Of a stretch of 64,000 nucleotides of DNA, positions 48,801 through 60,632 are shown piece by piece. The notes under the pieces were generated by a model. The model was not told the DNA's origin, did no database searches, and was given only the letters and a program-made list of their open reading frames with translations. Where the stretch lies: the NCBI GenBank assembly GCA_947561585.1, contig CANNZV010000513.1, forward strand, positions 62,001-126,000, given 5' to 3'. Position numbers and translations under genes: made by a program. The first letter of the stretch is position 1. Every line of letters starts with the position of its first letter. The DNA comes from Caprella mutica (taxonomy: Eukaryota > Arthropoda > Malacostraca > Amphipoda > Caprellidae).

Positions 48801-50270
48801 TTCATTTGACTGCAAGATACATCATTTGACATTAAGATATATCATTTGACAGCAAGATACATCATTTGACAGCAAGATACATCATATGACAGCAAGATAC
48901 ATCATATGACAGCAAGATACATCATTTGACAGCAAGATACATCATTTGACAGCAAGATACATCATTTGAAAGCAAGATACATCATTTGACAGCAAGATAC
49001 ATCATTTGACAGCAAGATACATCATTTGACAGCAAGATACATCATTTGACAGCAAGATACATCATTTGACAGCAAGATACATCATTTGACAGCAAGATGC
49101 AGTTCATTTGACAGCAAGATGCAGTTCATTTGACAGCAAGATACATCATTTGACAGCAAGATGCAGTTCATTTGACTGCAAGATACATCATTTGACTGCA
49201 AGATACAGTTCATTTGACTGCAAGATACATCATTTGACAGTAAGATACATCATTTGACAGCAAGATACATCATTTGACAGCAAGATACATCATATGACAG
49301 CAAGATACATCATTTGACAGCAAGATACATCATATGACAGCAAGATACACCATTTGACAGCAAGAAACATCATTTGACAGTAGGATGCAGTTCATTTGAC
49401 AGCAAGATGCAGTTCATTTGACTGCAAGACACAGTTCATTTGACTGCAAGATACATCATTTTACAGTAAGATACATCATTTGACAGCAATATACATCATT
49501 TGACAGCAATATACATCATATGACAGCAAGATACATCATTTGACAACAACATACATCATATGACAGCAAGATACATCATTTGACAGCAAGATACATCATT
49601 TGACAGTAAGATACATCATTTGACAGCAAGATACATCATTTGACAGCAAGATACATCATTTGACAGCAAGATACAGTTCATTTGACAGCAAAATACAGTT
49701 CATTTGACTGCAAGATACAGTTCATTTGACTGCAAGATACATCATTCGACAGTAAGATACATCATTTGACAGCAAGATACATCATTTGACAGCAAGATAC
49801 ATCATATGACAGCAAGATACATCATTTGACAGCAAGATACATCATATGACAGCAAGATACATCATTTGACAGCAAGATACATCATTTGACAGCTAGATAC
49901 AACATTTGACAGCAAGATACATCATTTGACAGCAAGATACATCATTTGACAGCAAGATACAGTTCATTTGACAGCAAGATACAGTTCATTTTACTGCAAG
50001 ATACAGTTCATTTGACTGCAAGATACATCATTTGACAGTAAGATACATCATTTGACAGCAAGATACATCATTTGACAGCAAGATACATCATATGACAGCA
50101 AGATACATCATTTGACAGCAAGATACATCATATGACAGCAAGATACATCATTTGACAGCAAGATACATCATTTGACAGCAAGATACATCATTTGACAGCA
50201 AGATACATATATCATTTCACAGCAAGATACATATATCATTTGACAGCAAGATACAGTTCATTTGACTGCA
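36801..50270. repeat. 20/22-bp satellite, homogenised part with higher-order repeats
   Basis: Hundreds of copies of CATCATTTGACAGCAAGATA (20 bp), mixed with a 22-bp form containing CAGTTCATTTGACTGCAAGA. Variants mark multi-unit blocks: the CTATGACAGC (or CTATTACAGC) variant that precedes AAGATAGATC or AGGATAGATC lies at about 37731, 39697, 42931, 45241 and 47210. Spacings are 1966, 3234, 2310 and 1969 bp, so two intervals agree within 3 bp and others contain internal gains. Confidence 0.97.
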
Positions 50271-50294
50271 TTTAGTGTATCTTATTGATGTATG

Positions 50295-50298
<4 letters not shown>

Positions 50299-50331
<33 letters not shown>
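50299..50331. repeat. TA dinucleotide microsatellite
   Basis: A run of about 16 TA repeats at the right boundary of the satellite. Confidence 0.95.
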
Positions 50332-50333
<2 letters not shown>

Positions 50334-51518
50334 AACTGTTTATTTCAATTTCATTTATCGAGTACTCGCCAATTAATGTGAAAAGATATTAATTTTTAAA
50401 GATTTGCATATTCCAAACTTCAAAAAACATTAATTTTCAAGAAGTTCACTACATTATTGTGGAGCAGTACGCATAAGAAAGAATGTTACTAATGGGTTAC
50501 TAGATTGAATAAATATATTTACTGGTTTACTTTCGATGTATTTACATTGGTTTTAAAGTGATTCACATTTTGGCCACTTGATAAATTTTCTCAAATTTGG
50601 GGATAAAAAAACGATAAGGAGCTTCAAATGTAATTTTCAATCGGAATTCAAGACATAATATATATCTAATTATTTATGTAGTTTCTGTATACTTTAAACT
50701 AAATCAGATCTGTAAATAAACGATGTTGACGAGACTGGATAAGGACTGCAGAAATAAATTAGATAAATAAACATTCAATTTGCACCTGACTCCGCGTGTC
50801 TGCCGAAGCTGTATTACAGGTCTGGAGAAAAGAACATATATATCTAAATAATAATATTTATTTACAACTAGATATTTTCATCAAAATAATAAGCGAAAAT
50901 ATTAACCTACTGTATGTATGTTTTTTAACGTCAACCCATTATTTATTACTTATAAAATATATTCAATGAAACTTAAGATGTAATTTGTTAACTTATAACT
51001 ATTTAATGTATGGCAGACTGATCAGAAACAGATCAGTCTGTCATCGAATATGTTTAATTTTCTACGAGTAAAGAGATAATATAAGTTTTCTATGAAGTCT
51101 CTGTTCAGGGGATACTAATTCAAATGTAAATGTAGAGAAAACAAAAAGAGAAGACGGAAATATTATTTACAAATATCATTACATTCGGCTATTGGCACAA
51201 ATAATGATGGTACAAACTAATGAAACAATAAAAGTAATATTTGACGCCATAGTTACTGTGCTACAACAACTCGGTTAGGTATTTATAGTTTTATACATTT
51301 TTAAAGTAATGATACAATGGAAAAATACAAATAAAATTGAATAACTATCTAGATTGATTATTATGTATATAAAAATAACTTACATCAAGGTTGGGGTCTA
51401 TACTACGGTATTTTGAGGTGAGGACTGTGAGTAATTGCCGCCAGAACTGACACTCTGACAGAAACGACTTTACGTTGGTTAACATTTTCACTACGGAGTA
51501 AATTTATTAGGTAGTAGG
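50332..51518. other. AT-rich non-coding stretch
   Basis: No gene, repeat array or transposon ends recognised. An imperfect inverted pair (CTGATCAGAAACAGATCAG) lies near 51018. Confidence 0.5.
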
Positions 51519-51520
51519 TA

Positions 51521-52407
51521 CAGTGAAATTCCTGAGTTATGAAGTAATGGTTTCTTCATAACTCAGAGCCACTTCATAATTCGTGTGCGGTGATAGTTTT
51601 CTGTGATTAAAATCATAGAGAATTTTATCATTGAGGGATAACTATGACAAATATTATTCTTATATGGATGTACTGTGAGCACTAAATTTTATACAAAATT
51701 GAGTAAATTAAACAGATATTAGGTTAATGTTGTGGGAAATCAATATAGCAACTCATTATTGTACAAAAAATTAATATATATCATGGTAGTAGTCATTTTT
51801 GTCTAAATTGAAATCATTAACAAAAATACACATCATTTAAATCTCAAACAATAACGAAAACACAGTTTATACTCAATATATCCGATTTATTGATAACCTA
51901 ATCTGTATAGTAAATCTTTGCCTTCCTGATTTACACTTTCATATTTAATACTCCATTATAGGATAAAACACAATTATAGGTGGTATCCTTACCTAATTAT
52001 TGGGTCTCATCCTATAATTAGGTTTTGTCGTATAATTGGGTATTATCCTATAATAGAGCATTATTCAGTTTATTCTACAATAGAGTATTATCATAGAGTC
52101 TGGTGGAGAAGATTGCAAAAACCCACTATTGTATTGAAGTTGTAATTTTCATTAAAAAAACTTTTATATTGTAATTGCTTGTCATACTTGCATTTTTCAT
52201 TATCACTTCTGCAATATGACTTTCAATTCTGCCAATTCATTATTCACTTCTGTCAACTTGACTTGGAAAAGGTATAGTTATACCTCAAGAATTATAGTTT
52301 TCTATGATTTAAAAATAAATACTTCATAACTCAGAAGCATTTCATAATTCAGGTCCGTCATTACTCGGGTGCTTCATAAAAAAACTTCATAACTCAGGAG
52401 TTTCATG
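51521..52407. mobile_element. 887-bp pogo-like MITE
   Basis: Left end CAGTGAAATTCCTGAGTTAT and right end, read in reverse, CATGAAACTCCTGAGTTATG form imperfect terminal inverted repeats of about 25-30 bp. TA flanks both ends (51519-51520 and 52408-52409). Start CAGT and TA targets fit the pogo branch of Tc1/mariner. CTTCATAACTCAG recurs subterminally at 51554 and at about 52318-52384. The interior contains degenerate CCTATAATTGGG repeats and no coding frame. Confidence 0.75.
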
Positions 52408-52409
52408 TA

Positions 52410-52882
52410 CCTAAATAGAAAGTAAAGATAATTCTACTTAACTATAAACCAATGAAAACTTAATTTTTTTCTGATATAAATTTAAATATATTTTTCCAAA
52501 ACACAATTAATTTAGATACTTGAAATTATTTGTCTTCTTGGCGCTATAAATTCGATACACCGCGACATCGTATCGATTCGGACATGTTTGCTGCATGTAG
52601 TAACTAATTAAAATTAAAGAAAAAGCACAGAGTTTGAAATTTGAGTTAGCCAATTTGCTTCTTTACTTCAAAATCACGGACTAGATAACAATTATCCAAA
52701 CAATATGGTAAAATAACTAAAATTTAGTCCAAAGGTTCCATTGCGGAATTTAATGTTAAAACATTAATCTTTAACAATATCAGAATATTTTATGCTATTT
52801 AATATAAATAATGTTTAAAATTACATACAAATATAATAAATAGAATAATGATCATGAGAAGAAAATACTCGTATTTCACATT
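52410..52882. other. AT-rich non-coding stretch
   Basis: Nothing recognised between the MITE and the 33-bp repeat. Confidence 0.5.
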
Positions 52883-53046
52883 TGTGAAATGATATTAGTG
52901 AATAACTACTACATTTGTAAAATGATATTAGTGAATAACTACCACATTTGTAAATTGATATTAGTGAATAACTACCACATTTGTAAAATGATATCAGTGA
53001 ATAACTACCACATTTGTAAAATGATATCAGTGAATAACTACCACAC
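52883..53046. repeat. 33-bp minisatellite, five copies
   Basis: Five copies of a 33-bp unit containing GATATTAGTGAATAACTACC and CACATTTGTAAA. The short open frame over it is a repeat artefact. Confidence 0.93.
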
Positions 53047-53203
53047 TCCCAATAATTCGTGCTCTAATTGACAAACTTCTCAGATTAGTTTAAATTATCC
53101 AATTTTTAAAATTTTGTACGTGGAAATACCTAAATGTATATTGTGATATTAATAAAATAGTAAATTCTCAACTTATGTAGACTTATATTATTTTCTTTAG
53201 AAA

Positions 53204-53412
53204 TTTGAGTAACTTTTATTTGAGGGACTGAGTGATATAGGGTAAGTTACGAGTTATTGGACAGCTCCACATTTCTGATCATGTAAGAAAAGAATAATAT
53301 TTAACATTTTAACTCGTTGTTTTAGTTTGTATCCATGATACCTGCATGTTTATTATTTTCCTATGTGATCCAAAATGTAGAGCTGTTCAATAACTTGGAA
53401 CACTTTAACCCT
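53204..53412. mobile_element. Short MITE-like dispersed repeat, copy 2
   Basis: Imperfect inverted arms: AGTTATTGGACAGCTCCACA (53251-53270) pairs with TGTAGAGCTGTTCAATAACT at 53375-53394. Outer ends are TAGGG and CCCT. The left half also occurs at 22492-22640. Confidence 0.6.
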
Positions 53413-54435
53413 CTAACGGCCAAGTCAGGTTGTAGGCTAATTTTTTTTTTTTTTGATAGAATAATATTAGATTGATAACCTTTGTAAGAAAGAATACATT
53501 ACAAAAAAAACTTTGGCTGGTTTAAAATCTAGAATAATTTGTGGTATAGTTTACTTTTATTGTTACGCTTCTTATTGCCAGAATATGATTATACGGAACA
53601 TATTTAGACACTATTTGATGTTATGAAGGGCTAACTTACTGATGGAAGCAGTGAAAATGAACGTCACAGTTCTCGGAAAGTGCGTGTTACCATAGTTTAT
53701 TCTCTTGCCAAAAATACTATTCATGCCCTATCATTTTATGAAAATATAAAAATACATTTAAGAGTTACCACGTACAAAATAGAGTATATTTATTTGTGTT
53801 ATATTATACATTAACTTCTTTCTAATTAATGAAGAAATAAATAGAAAGTGTCGTTATTTGAACTACATTCATGTTTTCACGTGTGTTAAAACAACTATGG
53901 CATGGTACGTCATCAAACATTAGTTAATTCAATTCATTTTATGGATTGAATCAACTTACTATGAGAGTTAAAAGTTACTTTTTTGAGAATTTTGAAGTAT
54001 GTTGAAACAACCATGACAGAGTGTATTGTAGTAACTCACAAAGACTGTTAATCCAATGTATCTGGTGTATAAATTAACTTACTATGAGAGTTGGTGCTAC
54101 TTTTTTTATGTTTAGGAGTGAGTCAAAACGACTGTTTCATTTTAACCCACGTCAATTTAACTACTTTTAAGTAGTACCTGCAACTCACCACGTAGGTAGG
54201 GGCAAATAAAACCATTCATATAAGTTAAGTCATATTTGATTTGATTTAACTATTAATTCTGTGTCTGCGTGTACTAAACTAATTTTACATAATTAATATA
54301 ATCGAATGTTATTGTGTTACTCATACCTTAACCTCAAATAATTTTATTTCATTAGTAATATATAATGTATTCTGTGAAGAAATATTTTGATTCTGAAGAA
54401 ACTATTTTATTTTATTGAAGATTTAATTACCTTGG
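53413..54435. other. AT-rich non-coding stretch with a degenerate duplication
   Basis: AACTTACTATGAGAGTT occurs near 53954 and 54072, with other shared words about 120 bp apart; otherwise nothing recognised. Confidence 0.5.
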
Positions 54436-54680
54436 GTAACTATGATATTTTTTATTTTTTTTTGTTGATATATAATTTAATGATGAAATAACTTTCACAG
54501 AAAGAGTTAGCATCTAATTAATGCATTACTTAAATTATAGATACTTACAAATAAAATAATTCAAAGTAAGTTCATTAATTCACTTAGCAGTACCTATCAA
54601 AAATTAGAACGTGAGTCACAATCACCCAATTAAGACCGTTTAAAATCAAGCAAAATGCTCAGTATATTTACAGATAGATT
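54436..54680. repeat. Dispersed repeat GTAACTATGATATT, copy 3
   Basis: Homology with copy 4 extends beyond the core: both continue into AAATAA..CAAA, then CAGTACC..AAAATTAGAACG or AAAATAGAACG, and GGGTCAC or GAGTCAC. Confidence 0.65.
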
Positions 54681-54763
54681 ATATACTAGTTAAATAAAAT
54701 AATTAATTGCATATTATATAGTAATCTAATTAGAACTAAGTAATTATTGCACTGTGACTGTGT

Positions 54764-54985
54764 TTCCTAGTCATTTTGACTATGTTTTCTGGTCAGTATG
54801 ACCCTCTCTCTACCACAGGAAGGTTGTGTGTCAGTAACTGCTCTGCCATCTAACGAGGGGAATATTTTTCCGGCGATGAATGCTCCGTTGTGATTTACGT
54901 AAAGTCGATAGGTTCCAATGACTTCTTTTTGGTTCATCATATCAAACACGTTTAAAATGAACACTTGTGATGATGAATAAACTAT
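54764..54985 (-). CDS. Possible terminal exon or gene fragment, unknown
   Basis: A reverse frame of about 70 codons ends at a TAG (54766-54764) and includes ATG at 54964. The text is not low-complexity: NVFDMMNQKEVIGTYRLY, then NHNGAFIAGKIFPSLDGR. Its composition differs from the AT-rich surroundings, and an AG at about 54976 could be a splice acceptor. No domain was recognised and no neighbouring exon was found. Confidence 0.3.
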
Positions 54986-55254
54986 TCGAATTATGAGTTG
55001 GTGTAATTATTAAATAGTTATTCAGTTTAGATGTTGTAGATTGTTTATTATTTAATTGGCATTGCAGTTTGCAGTCGAATTTCATTTTTAATTAAGTGAC
55101 AAAAAGATTCAAAATTACGGAAACATTTTGATAAATTTTGAGATAAGAAAATGTTACGTCAAATTGTGCACAGTATACAAAATGAAATCACTTTGTCTAC
55201 TGTGCACAATGTTAGGTCGCTCTAATTGTGCACAACACGACGTTTTTCTGTGCA

Positions 55255-55712
55255 CAAGCTGACGTTACTGTGCACGATATGACGCTACAATGTGACGTTA
55301 CTGTGCACAGTGTGATGTTACTGTGCACAGTGTGACACTACTGTGCACAGTGTGACACTACTGTGCACAGTGTGACACTACTGTGCACAGTGTGACGTTA
55401 CTGTGCACAGTGTGACACTACTGTGCACAGTAGTGTCACACTGTGCACAGTAGTGTCACACTGTGCACAGTGTGATGTTACTGTGCACAGTGTGACACTA
55501 CTGTGCACAGTGTGACACTACTGTGCACAGTGTGACACTACTGTGCACAGTGTGACACTACTGTGCACAGTGTGACGTTACTGTGCACAGTGTGACGCTA
55601 CTGTGCACAGTGTGACGCTACTGTGCACAGTGTGACGTTACTGTGCACAGTGTGACGCTACTGTGCACAGTGTGACGCTACTGTGCACAGTGTGACGCTA
55701 CTGTGCACAGTG
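55255..55712. repeat. 20-bp palindromic minisatellite
   Basis: About 23 copies of CTGTGCACAGTGTGACACTA, with GACGTTA and GACGCTA variants. CTGTGCACAG is a perfect palindrome. Near 55430-55465 two units are inverted. The core GTGCACAG-N3-GACGTTAC is shared with the 22-bp satellite at 22637-30946. Confidence 0.95.
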
Positions 55713-56402
55713 TTCTCTCCCATGGACCACCTCACCCCAAACGGTCCCATCGATCCACAGGTTGGTCCCCTCTTATCGATCCTCTGCTGAAGAGACTTCC
55801 CTCAACTTTCTTGGCTTCCAAACTATTATTGACTTTACCATTGAGATGTTTTTGATGTTAAATAACTTCATGCAATGTTATTTTATAAAAGTAATAAAAG
55901 ATAATAAAACATTTTAACCCTTAGGACCTGACGGGTACAATCTATCAGCTAAATTCACTATTTGCTACTCAATGTCGATATGAGATTCACTAGCTTGAAT
56001 GTCATACACTAGAAATATAGTCAACAACATCTGAATATCCTTATGTTACTTATTACAAATAATTTCTCAAATGTATTTAAAAAGTATATATATATATATA
56101 AATATAAAATATTATTTATGGTAATATATATAAAATTCAACGAATTTAGTATTTTATAAATATAACAGCGTGTTTCCACGACAGAATTTTTACGATATTT
56201 AAAAGTTTCAGATTACCTAATAAATAACAATTGTAATCGTCTTATTTATTCCCTAATATGATTAGCAGTATGGGATATGTTGTTAATATGGAATACTATC
56301 TTCAAGTTACATCATTTTATTTATTATTTATAATAACATAATCACATTTGTAAAATATTGAAGATTCATGAGAAATTGAAATTAATATATTAAATAATAG
56401 GA
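55713..56402. other. Non-coding stretch with a GC-richer edge
   Basis: 55713-55800 is distinctly GC-richer than its surroundings (contains CACCTCACCCCAAACGG); the remainder is AT-rich. No gene or transposon end was recognised. Confidence 0.4.
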
Positions 56403-56630
56403 GTAACTATGACATTTATTTTGATTTTGTTGATGTATAATTTAATGATGAAATAACTTAACTAATTACTAGAAGATTCTTATGAATAAAATAAGTCAAA
56501 TATATCGTTATTTCTTTTAACAGTACCCCAAAATAGAACGATGGGTCACTGTGGCCCATGTACCACCGTTTTGAATGTAGCAACTTGTCGATAGTATATT
56601 TTACACAAAGTATGGTACATGCTTTCACAC
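56403..56630. repeat. Dispersed repeat GTAACTATGACATT, copy 4
   Basis: Closest to copy 3 at 54436; about 300 bp upstream of the coding start at 56923. Confidence 0.65.
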
Positions 56631-56922
56631 TAAATATTTATGTCATTATATAAATCATTAATTTGCCATCAACAAAATAATATTTTACAATGTAAATTTT
56701 TAAAGTTTTAGCGTAATTCCGTAATTTATATATTTCAAATTTATAGATATATACTCTCTTTACCATACACTATCTTCATAAATAGAATAATCCAGTCAAG
56801 GAAACCAAATAGGTACAATTTAAATGTCATTCTTTGATTTTCAAATATCAATTCGATATGTAAAATTTAACATAATTATCTTCCATCAGGTTTTCCTTTT
56901 CTAAATAACTATACGTTTTAAA

Positions 56923-57786
56923 ATGAACTCTAGTTATTCTCCCGTCAGTAGCAACATTAGAGAAGATGTCACCCCGTACGTTTCTCCCTCCTCTACCATT
57001 TCACCAAAGTCTGCCGGTAGAACCAGTGAACAAGATGGCAGTCTGACCGATTCGGTGGCCGAAGCCTTGAAGAGTAAATCCGAAGATTATCATTTCTTCT
57101 TTGGATGGAATAAAAACAATGCATGCATTGAAAACCTGTACGAGCCAAAGAAAGAGTCAAATCACAATGTTCCAAATAACAAGACCCTTCCCTCGACAGT
57201 TGATGATTTGAATATTTATAACAAAAACTATCAAAATATCGACGTTAACAATCCATGGCATGAAATATTATCACAGGAGAAAAATGGCAACAAAAAATGT
57301 TCGTTTGTTGCTAAAGATGTGCCTTCTCTTTCCGAAACAAACAGTACAAACTACAAAAATAAAAATCCGTTAAGATTGATAACCACAAATTTAAAGCCAA
57401 CTTCCAAACAGAATTTAAATCTGTTATTCGCAAATCACAATACTAAATCATTCGATGATACCATCCGTGAAAATGACACTAATTATGAAGAGTACAGGAA
57501 AGCACCGGATGAAGGTAAAGCAGGCAATCATGTACCTAAATCGGAGGAGTCTAGGAAATTGAATAAATATTCTACTGATTTGGAGTCACTCAAAGTAAAC
57601 AATACTGCAATTCACATCGGAAGAACAGCCAATGAGGGACACAATCAGACTCTAGAAGAGATATTAGGCTCTACCGACAGAATGCTGGCTACTCTCAGTG
57701 ACTTGGAAGACTTCGACATGATAGATGCAGACCTTTCTTCTGATGAAGATTGTGAGGTGCAACAAAACAGAAGATTGATCACTGAT
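56923..57786 (+). CDS. EF-hand protein gene, first coding exon
   Basis: An ATG in favourable context (TTTTAAAATGAA) opens 288 codons to GAT at 57784-57786, followed by donor GTGAGT in phase 0; the open frame beyond is intronic repeat. The protein is polar, asparagine/serine-rich and probably disordered, with no signal peptide or membrane helix. The end is acidic and serine-rich (LSDLEDFDMIDADLSSDED). A possible 5'-UTR acceptor (CCATCAG) lies at about 56890. Exons at 59293, 62978 and 63571 continue in frame and add an EF-hand. An N-terminal cytosolic tail before EF-hands would fit a rhomboid-related protease, but no membrane part is in the window, so that is only a suggestion. Confidence 0.75.
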
Positions 57787-57794
57787 GTGAGTAC

Positions 57795-59183
57795 TGCATT
57801 AGCATGCAATTTACTAGTCAATGCAATTTACTATTCAATGCAATTTACTAATCAATGCAGTTTAATAGTCAATGCAATTTACTAGTCAATGCAATTTACT
57901 AGTCAATGCAGTTTACTAGTCAATGCAGTTTACTAGTCAATGCAATTTACTAGTCAATGCAATTTACTAGTCAATGCAGTTTACTAGTCAATGCAGTTTA
58001 CTAGTCAATGCAATTTACTAGTCAATGCAATTTACTAGTCAATGCAATTTACTAGTCAATGCAATTTACTAGTCAATGCAATTTACTAGTCAATGCAATT
58101 TACTAGTCAATGCAATTTACTAGTCAATGCAATTTACTAGTCAATGCAATTTACTAGTCAATGCAATTTACTAGTCAATGCAATTTACTAGTCAATGCAA
58201 TTTACTAGTCAATGCAGTTTACTAGTCAATGCAATTTACTAGTCAATGCAGTTTACTAGTCAATGCAATTTACTAGTCAATGCAATTTACTAGTCAATGC
58301 AGTTTACTAGTCAATGCAGTTTACTAGTCAATGCAATTTACTAGTCAATGCAATTTACTAGTCATTGCAATTTACTAGTCAATGCAATTTACTAGTCAAT
58401 GCAATTTACTAGTCAATGCAATTTACTAGTTAATGCAATTTACTAGTCAATGCAATTTACTAGTCAATGCAATTTACTAGTCAATGCAATTTACTAGTCA
58501 ATGCAATTCACTAGTCAATGCAATTTACTAGTCAATGCAATTTACTAGTCAATGCAATTTACTAGTCAATGCAATTTACTAGTCAATGCAATTTACTAGT
58601 CAATGCAATTTACTAGTCTATGCAATTTACTAGTCAATGCAATTTACTAGTCAATGCAATTTACTAGTCAATGCAATTTACTAGTCAATGCAATTTACTA
58701 GTCAATGCAATTTACTAGTCAATGCAATTTACTAATCAATGCAATTTACTAGTCAATGCAATTTACTAGTCAATGCAATTTACTAGTCAATGCAATTTAC
58801 TAGTCAATGCAATTTACTAATCAATGCAATTTACTAGTCAATGCAATTTACTAGTCAATGCAATTTACTAATCAATGCAATTTACTAGTCAATGCAATTT
58901 ACTAGTCAATGCAATTTACTAGTCAATGCAATTTACTAATCAATGCAATTTACTAGTCAATGCAATTTACTAATCAATGCAATTTACTAGTCAATGCAAT
59001 TTACTAGTCAATGCAATTTACTAGTCAATGCAATTTACTAGTCAATGCAATTTACTAGTCAATGCAATTTACTAGTCAATGCAATTTACTAATCAATGCA
59101 ATTTACTAATCAATGCAATTTACTAGTCAATGCAATTTACTAATCAATGCAATTTACTAGTCAATGCAATTTACTAGTCAATG
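57795..59183. repeat. 17-bp minisatellite in intron 1 of the EF-hand gene
   Basis: About 81 copies of TAGTCAATGCAATTTAC with few variants (GCAGTTTAC, ACTAATC). It starts within about 10 bp of the donor and fills nearly the whole 1.5-kb intron. Confidence 0.98.
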
Positions 59184-59292
59184 TTCGATAAGCATCTTAT
59201 TGAACTAAACGCTAAAAATCATTACAAATCTATTGTTTTTTACTGAATATTAATTTATGAAATAACTCGAAACTTTTTTTTTCTATTCACAG

Positions 59293-59316
59293 AGATGGAA
59301 AGAACTTTTTGATATG
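59293..59316 (+). CDS. EF-hand protein gene, 24-nt micro-exon
   Basis: TTCTATTCACAG precedes the exon and GTAAGT follows it. It encodes RWKELFDM in phase 0, which joins the following exon to give an EF-hand entering helix (ELFDM then FDSEGFG). The reading is supported by intact frame on both sides and by the protein pattern. Confidence 0.78.
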
Positions 59317-59599
59317 GTAAGTACTTAGCTTTTTTTAGTTGTAAAATGTATTACGAAATTGATATTACATTATTTAGATATTAATAATATGTAGAATAGT
59401 ATTACATGTATAGAATGCAGATTTTTATCATTATATACCATATTATGTTGATTACAATCATTATAAAGTATATTTGAATATTATTATCACAATATAGGTT
59501 ATTGTGTGTATCAATACCATTGTATAGTGTACAGGCAAAGCTCGTACAGTGGACGATCTTTAGGTTCTTGGTAAATTCCCCCGCTGAAAATTCCACCGC

Positions 59600-60181
59600 G
59601 GAAAGTTCCACCAGGAAGATTCCACCGCTGGAAAATTCCACCATGGAAGATTCCACCGCACAATAATGGATTTAACTTACATCAAGTGTAATATTAATTA
59701 AAACTGATTTAAAAGAAACTGATTATGGTGGTAACCAGACAATATTTTATCAGTTAAATAGGTCAGAAATTATAAGAATAGGTTTTGCAATTTATAAGTT
59801 AAATAAAGACAGATGAAACGATTCGATCAAGTGTGTCTTTTTATAGGTTTAAATGTAAATTAGTTTAATTTATTATAAAATTTAAAATATAGTGTAACTT
59901 CAACAATAAAATTTTCCATTTTGTTGTCGTAGCAGAGTCTTCTTCAGCCACGATTAGCAAGTTGAATATTTAATAGAGAAGATTTATTAATGGTTTATAT
60001 TTCAAAGAAAGATTTTCTCATTTAATAGAAATCATTTAGAGTATGCATTTCATAACATCATTCAATTGAATCTAAGATAAAAAAATATCTACTTTAATTA
60101 TTACTGAATATATTTTCAAAACGATGGAAATTTCCGCAAGTTGAGTTTAACGTCGGTGGAATCTTCCTGGTGGAACTTTCC
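59600..60181. mobile_element. Second foldback-like element in intron 2
   Basis: A 28-bp perfect inverted repeat pairs 59600-59627 with 60154-60181 (begins GGAAAGTTCCACCAGGAAGA). Around it, 15-bp-like units GAAAATTCCACCGCG (left, 59575-59660) and GGGGGAACTTTCCAA (right, 60154-60215) form diverged inverted arms. The AT-rich interior is non-coding. Outer ends are not exact, roughly 59545 and 60222. Confidence 0.6.
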
Positions 60182-60221
60182 AAGGGGGAACTTTCCAAGG
60201 GGGAATTTTCCGGCCACGTAT

Positions 60222-60630
60222 CTTTAATGGAACACCTCCTACAAAAGACAAAAATTGTCCTTTCCAAGAGCTATGCATCTCCTACAAAGAACTCTTCAAA
60301 CCAGAACAACACTTGATGTACTGTTTTCTCAGATTTTCAGTATTTTGATTTTGTCACCCTTTTTAGACACATTTTCTTTGATTAGAGGAGTAACTATTCT
60401 ATATTATGTCGTAATACATATTCTATGTATTCATACGAAACAAAAAAAAATCAGGAAATGAAATAATTTATTTTTATATTGTGTTCAGTTTAAAAAACGA
60501 TTATTAATTATGCTATGTATATTAGTTTGCATGTAGGTAAATAGATATCTATGTAAGTGAAGTTAAAATATATCACCATTTATTTCATATTTTATAGTAC
60601 TTCAAGCGGCAGTTATACCTAATTATTTCG
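60222..60630. other. Intron 2 sequence without recognised features
   Basis: AT-rich; a short open frame at 60255-60461 shows no recognisable protein features. Confidence 0.5.
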
Positions 60631-60632
60631 TA

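Noticed and set aside
31481..50270. CRISPR array, suggested by regular repeats
   Set aside because: There are no unique spacers; the repeat itself is contiguous, and the context is clearly eukaryotic.
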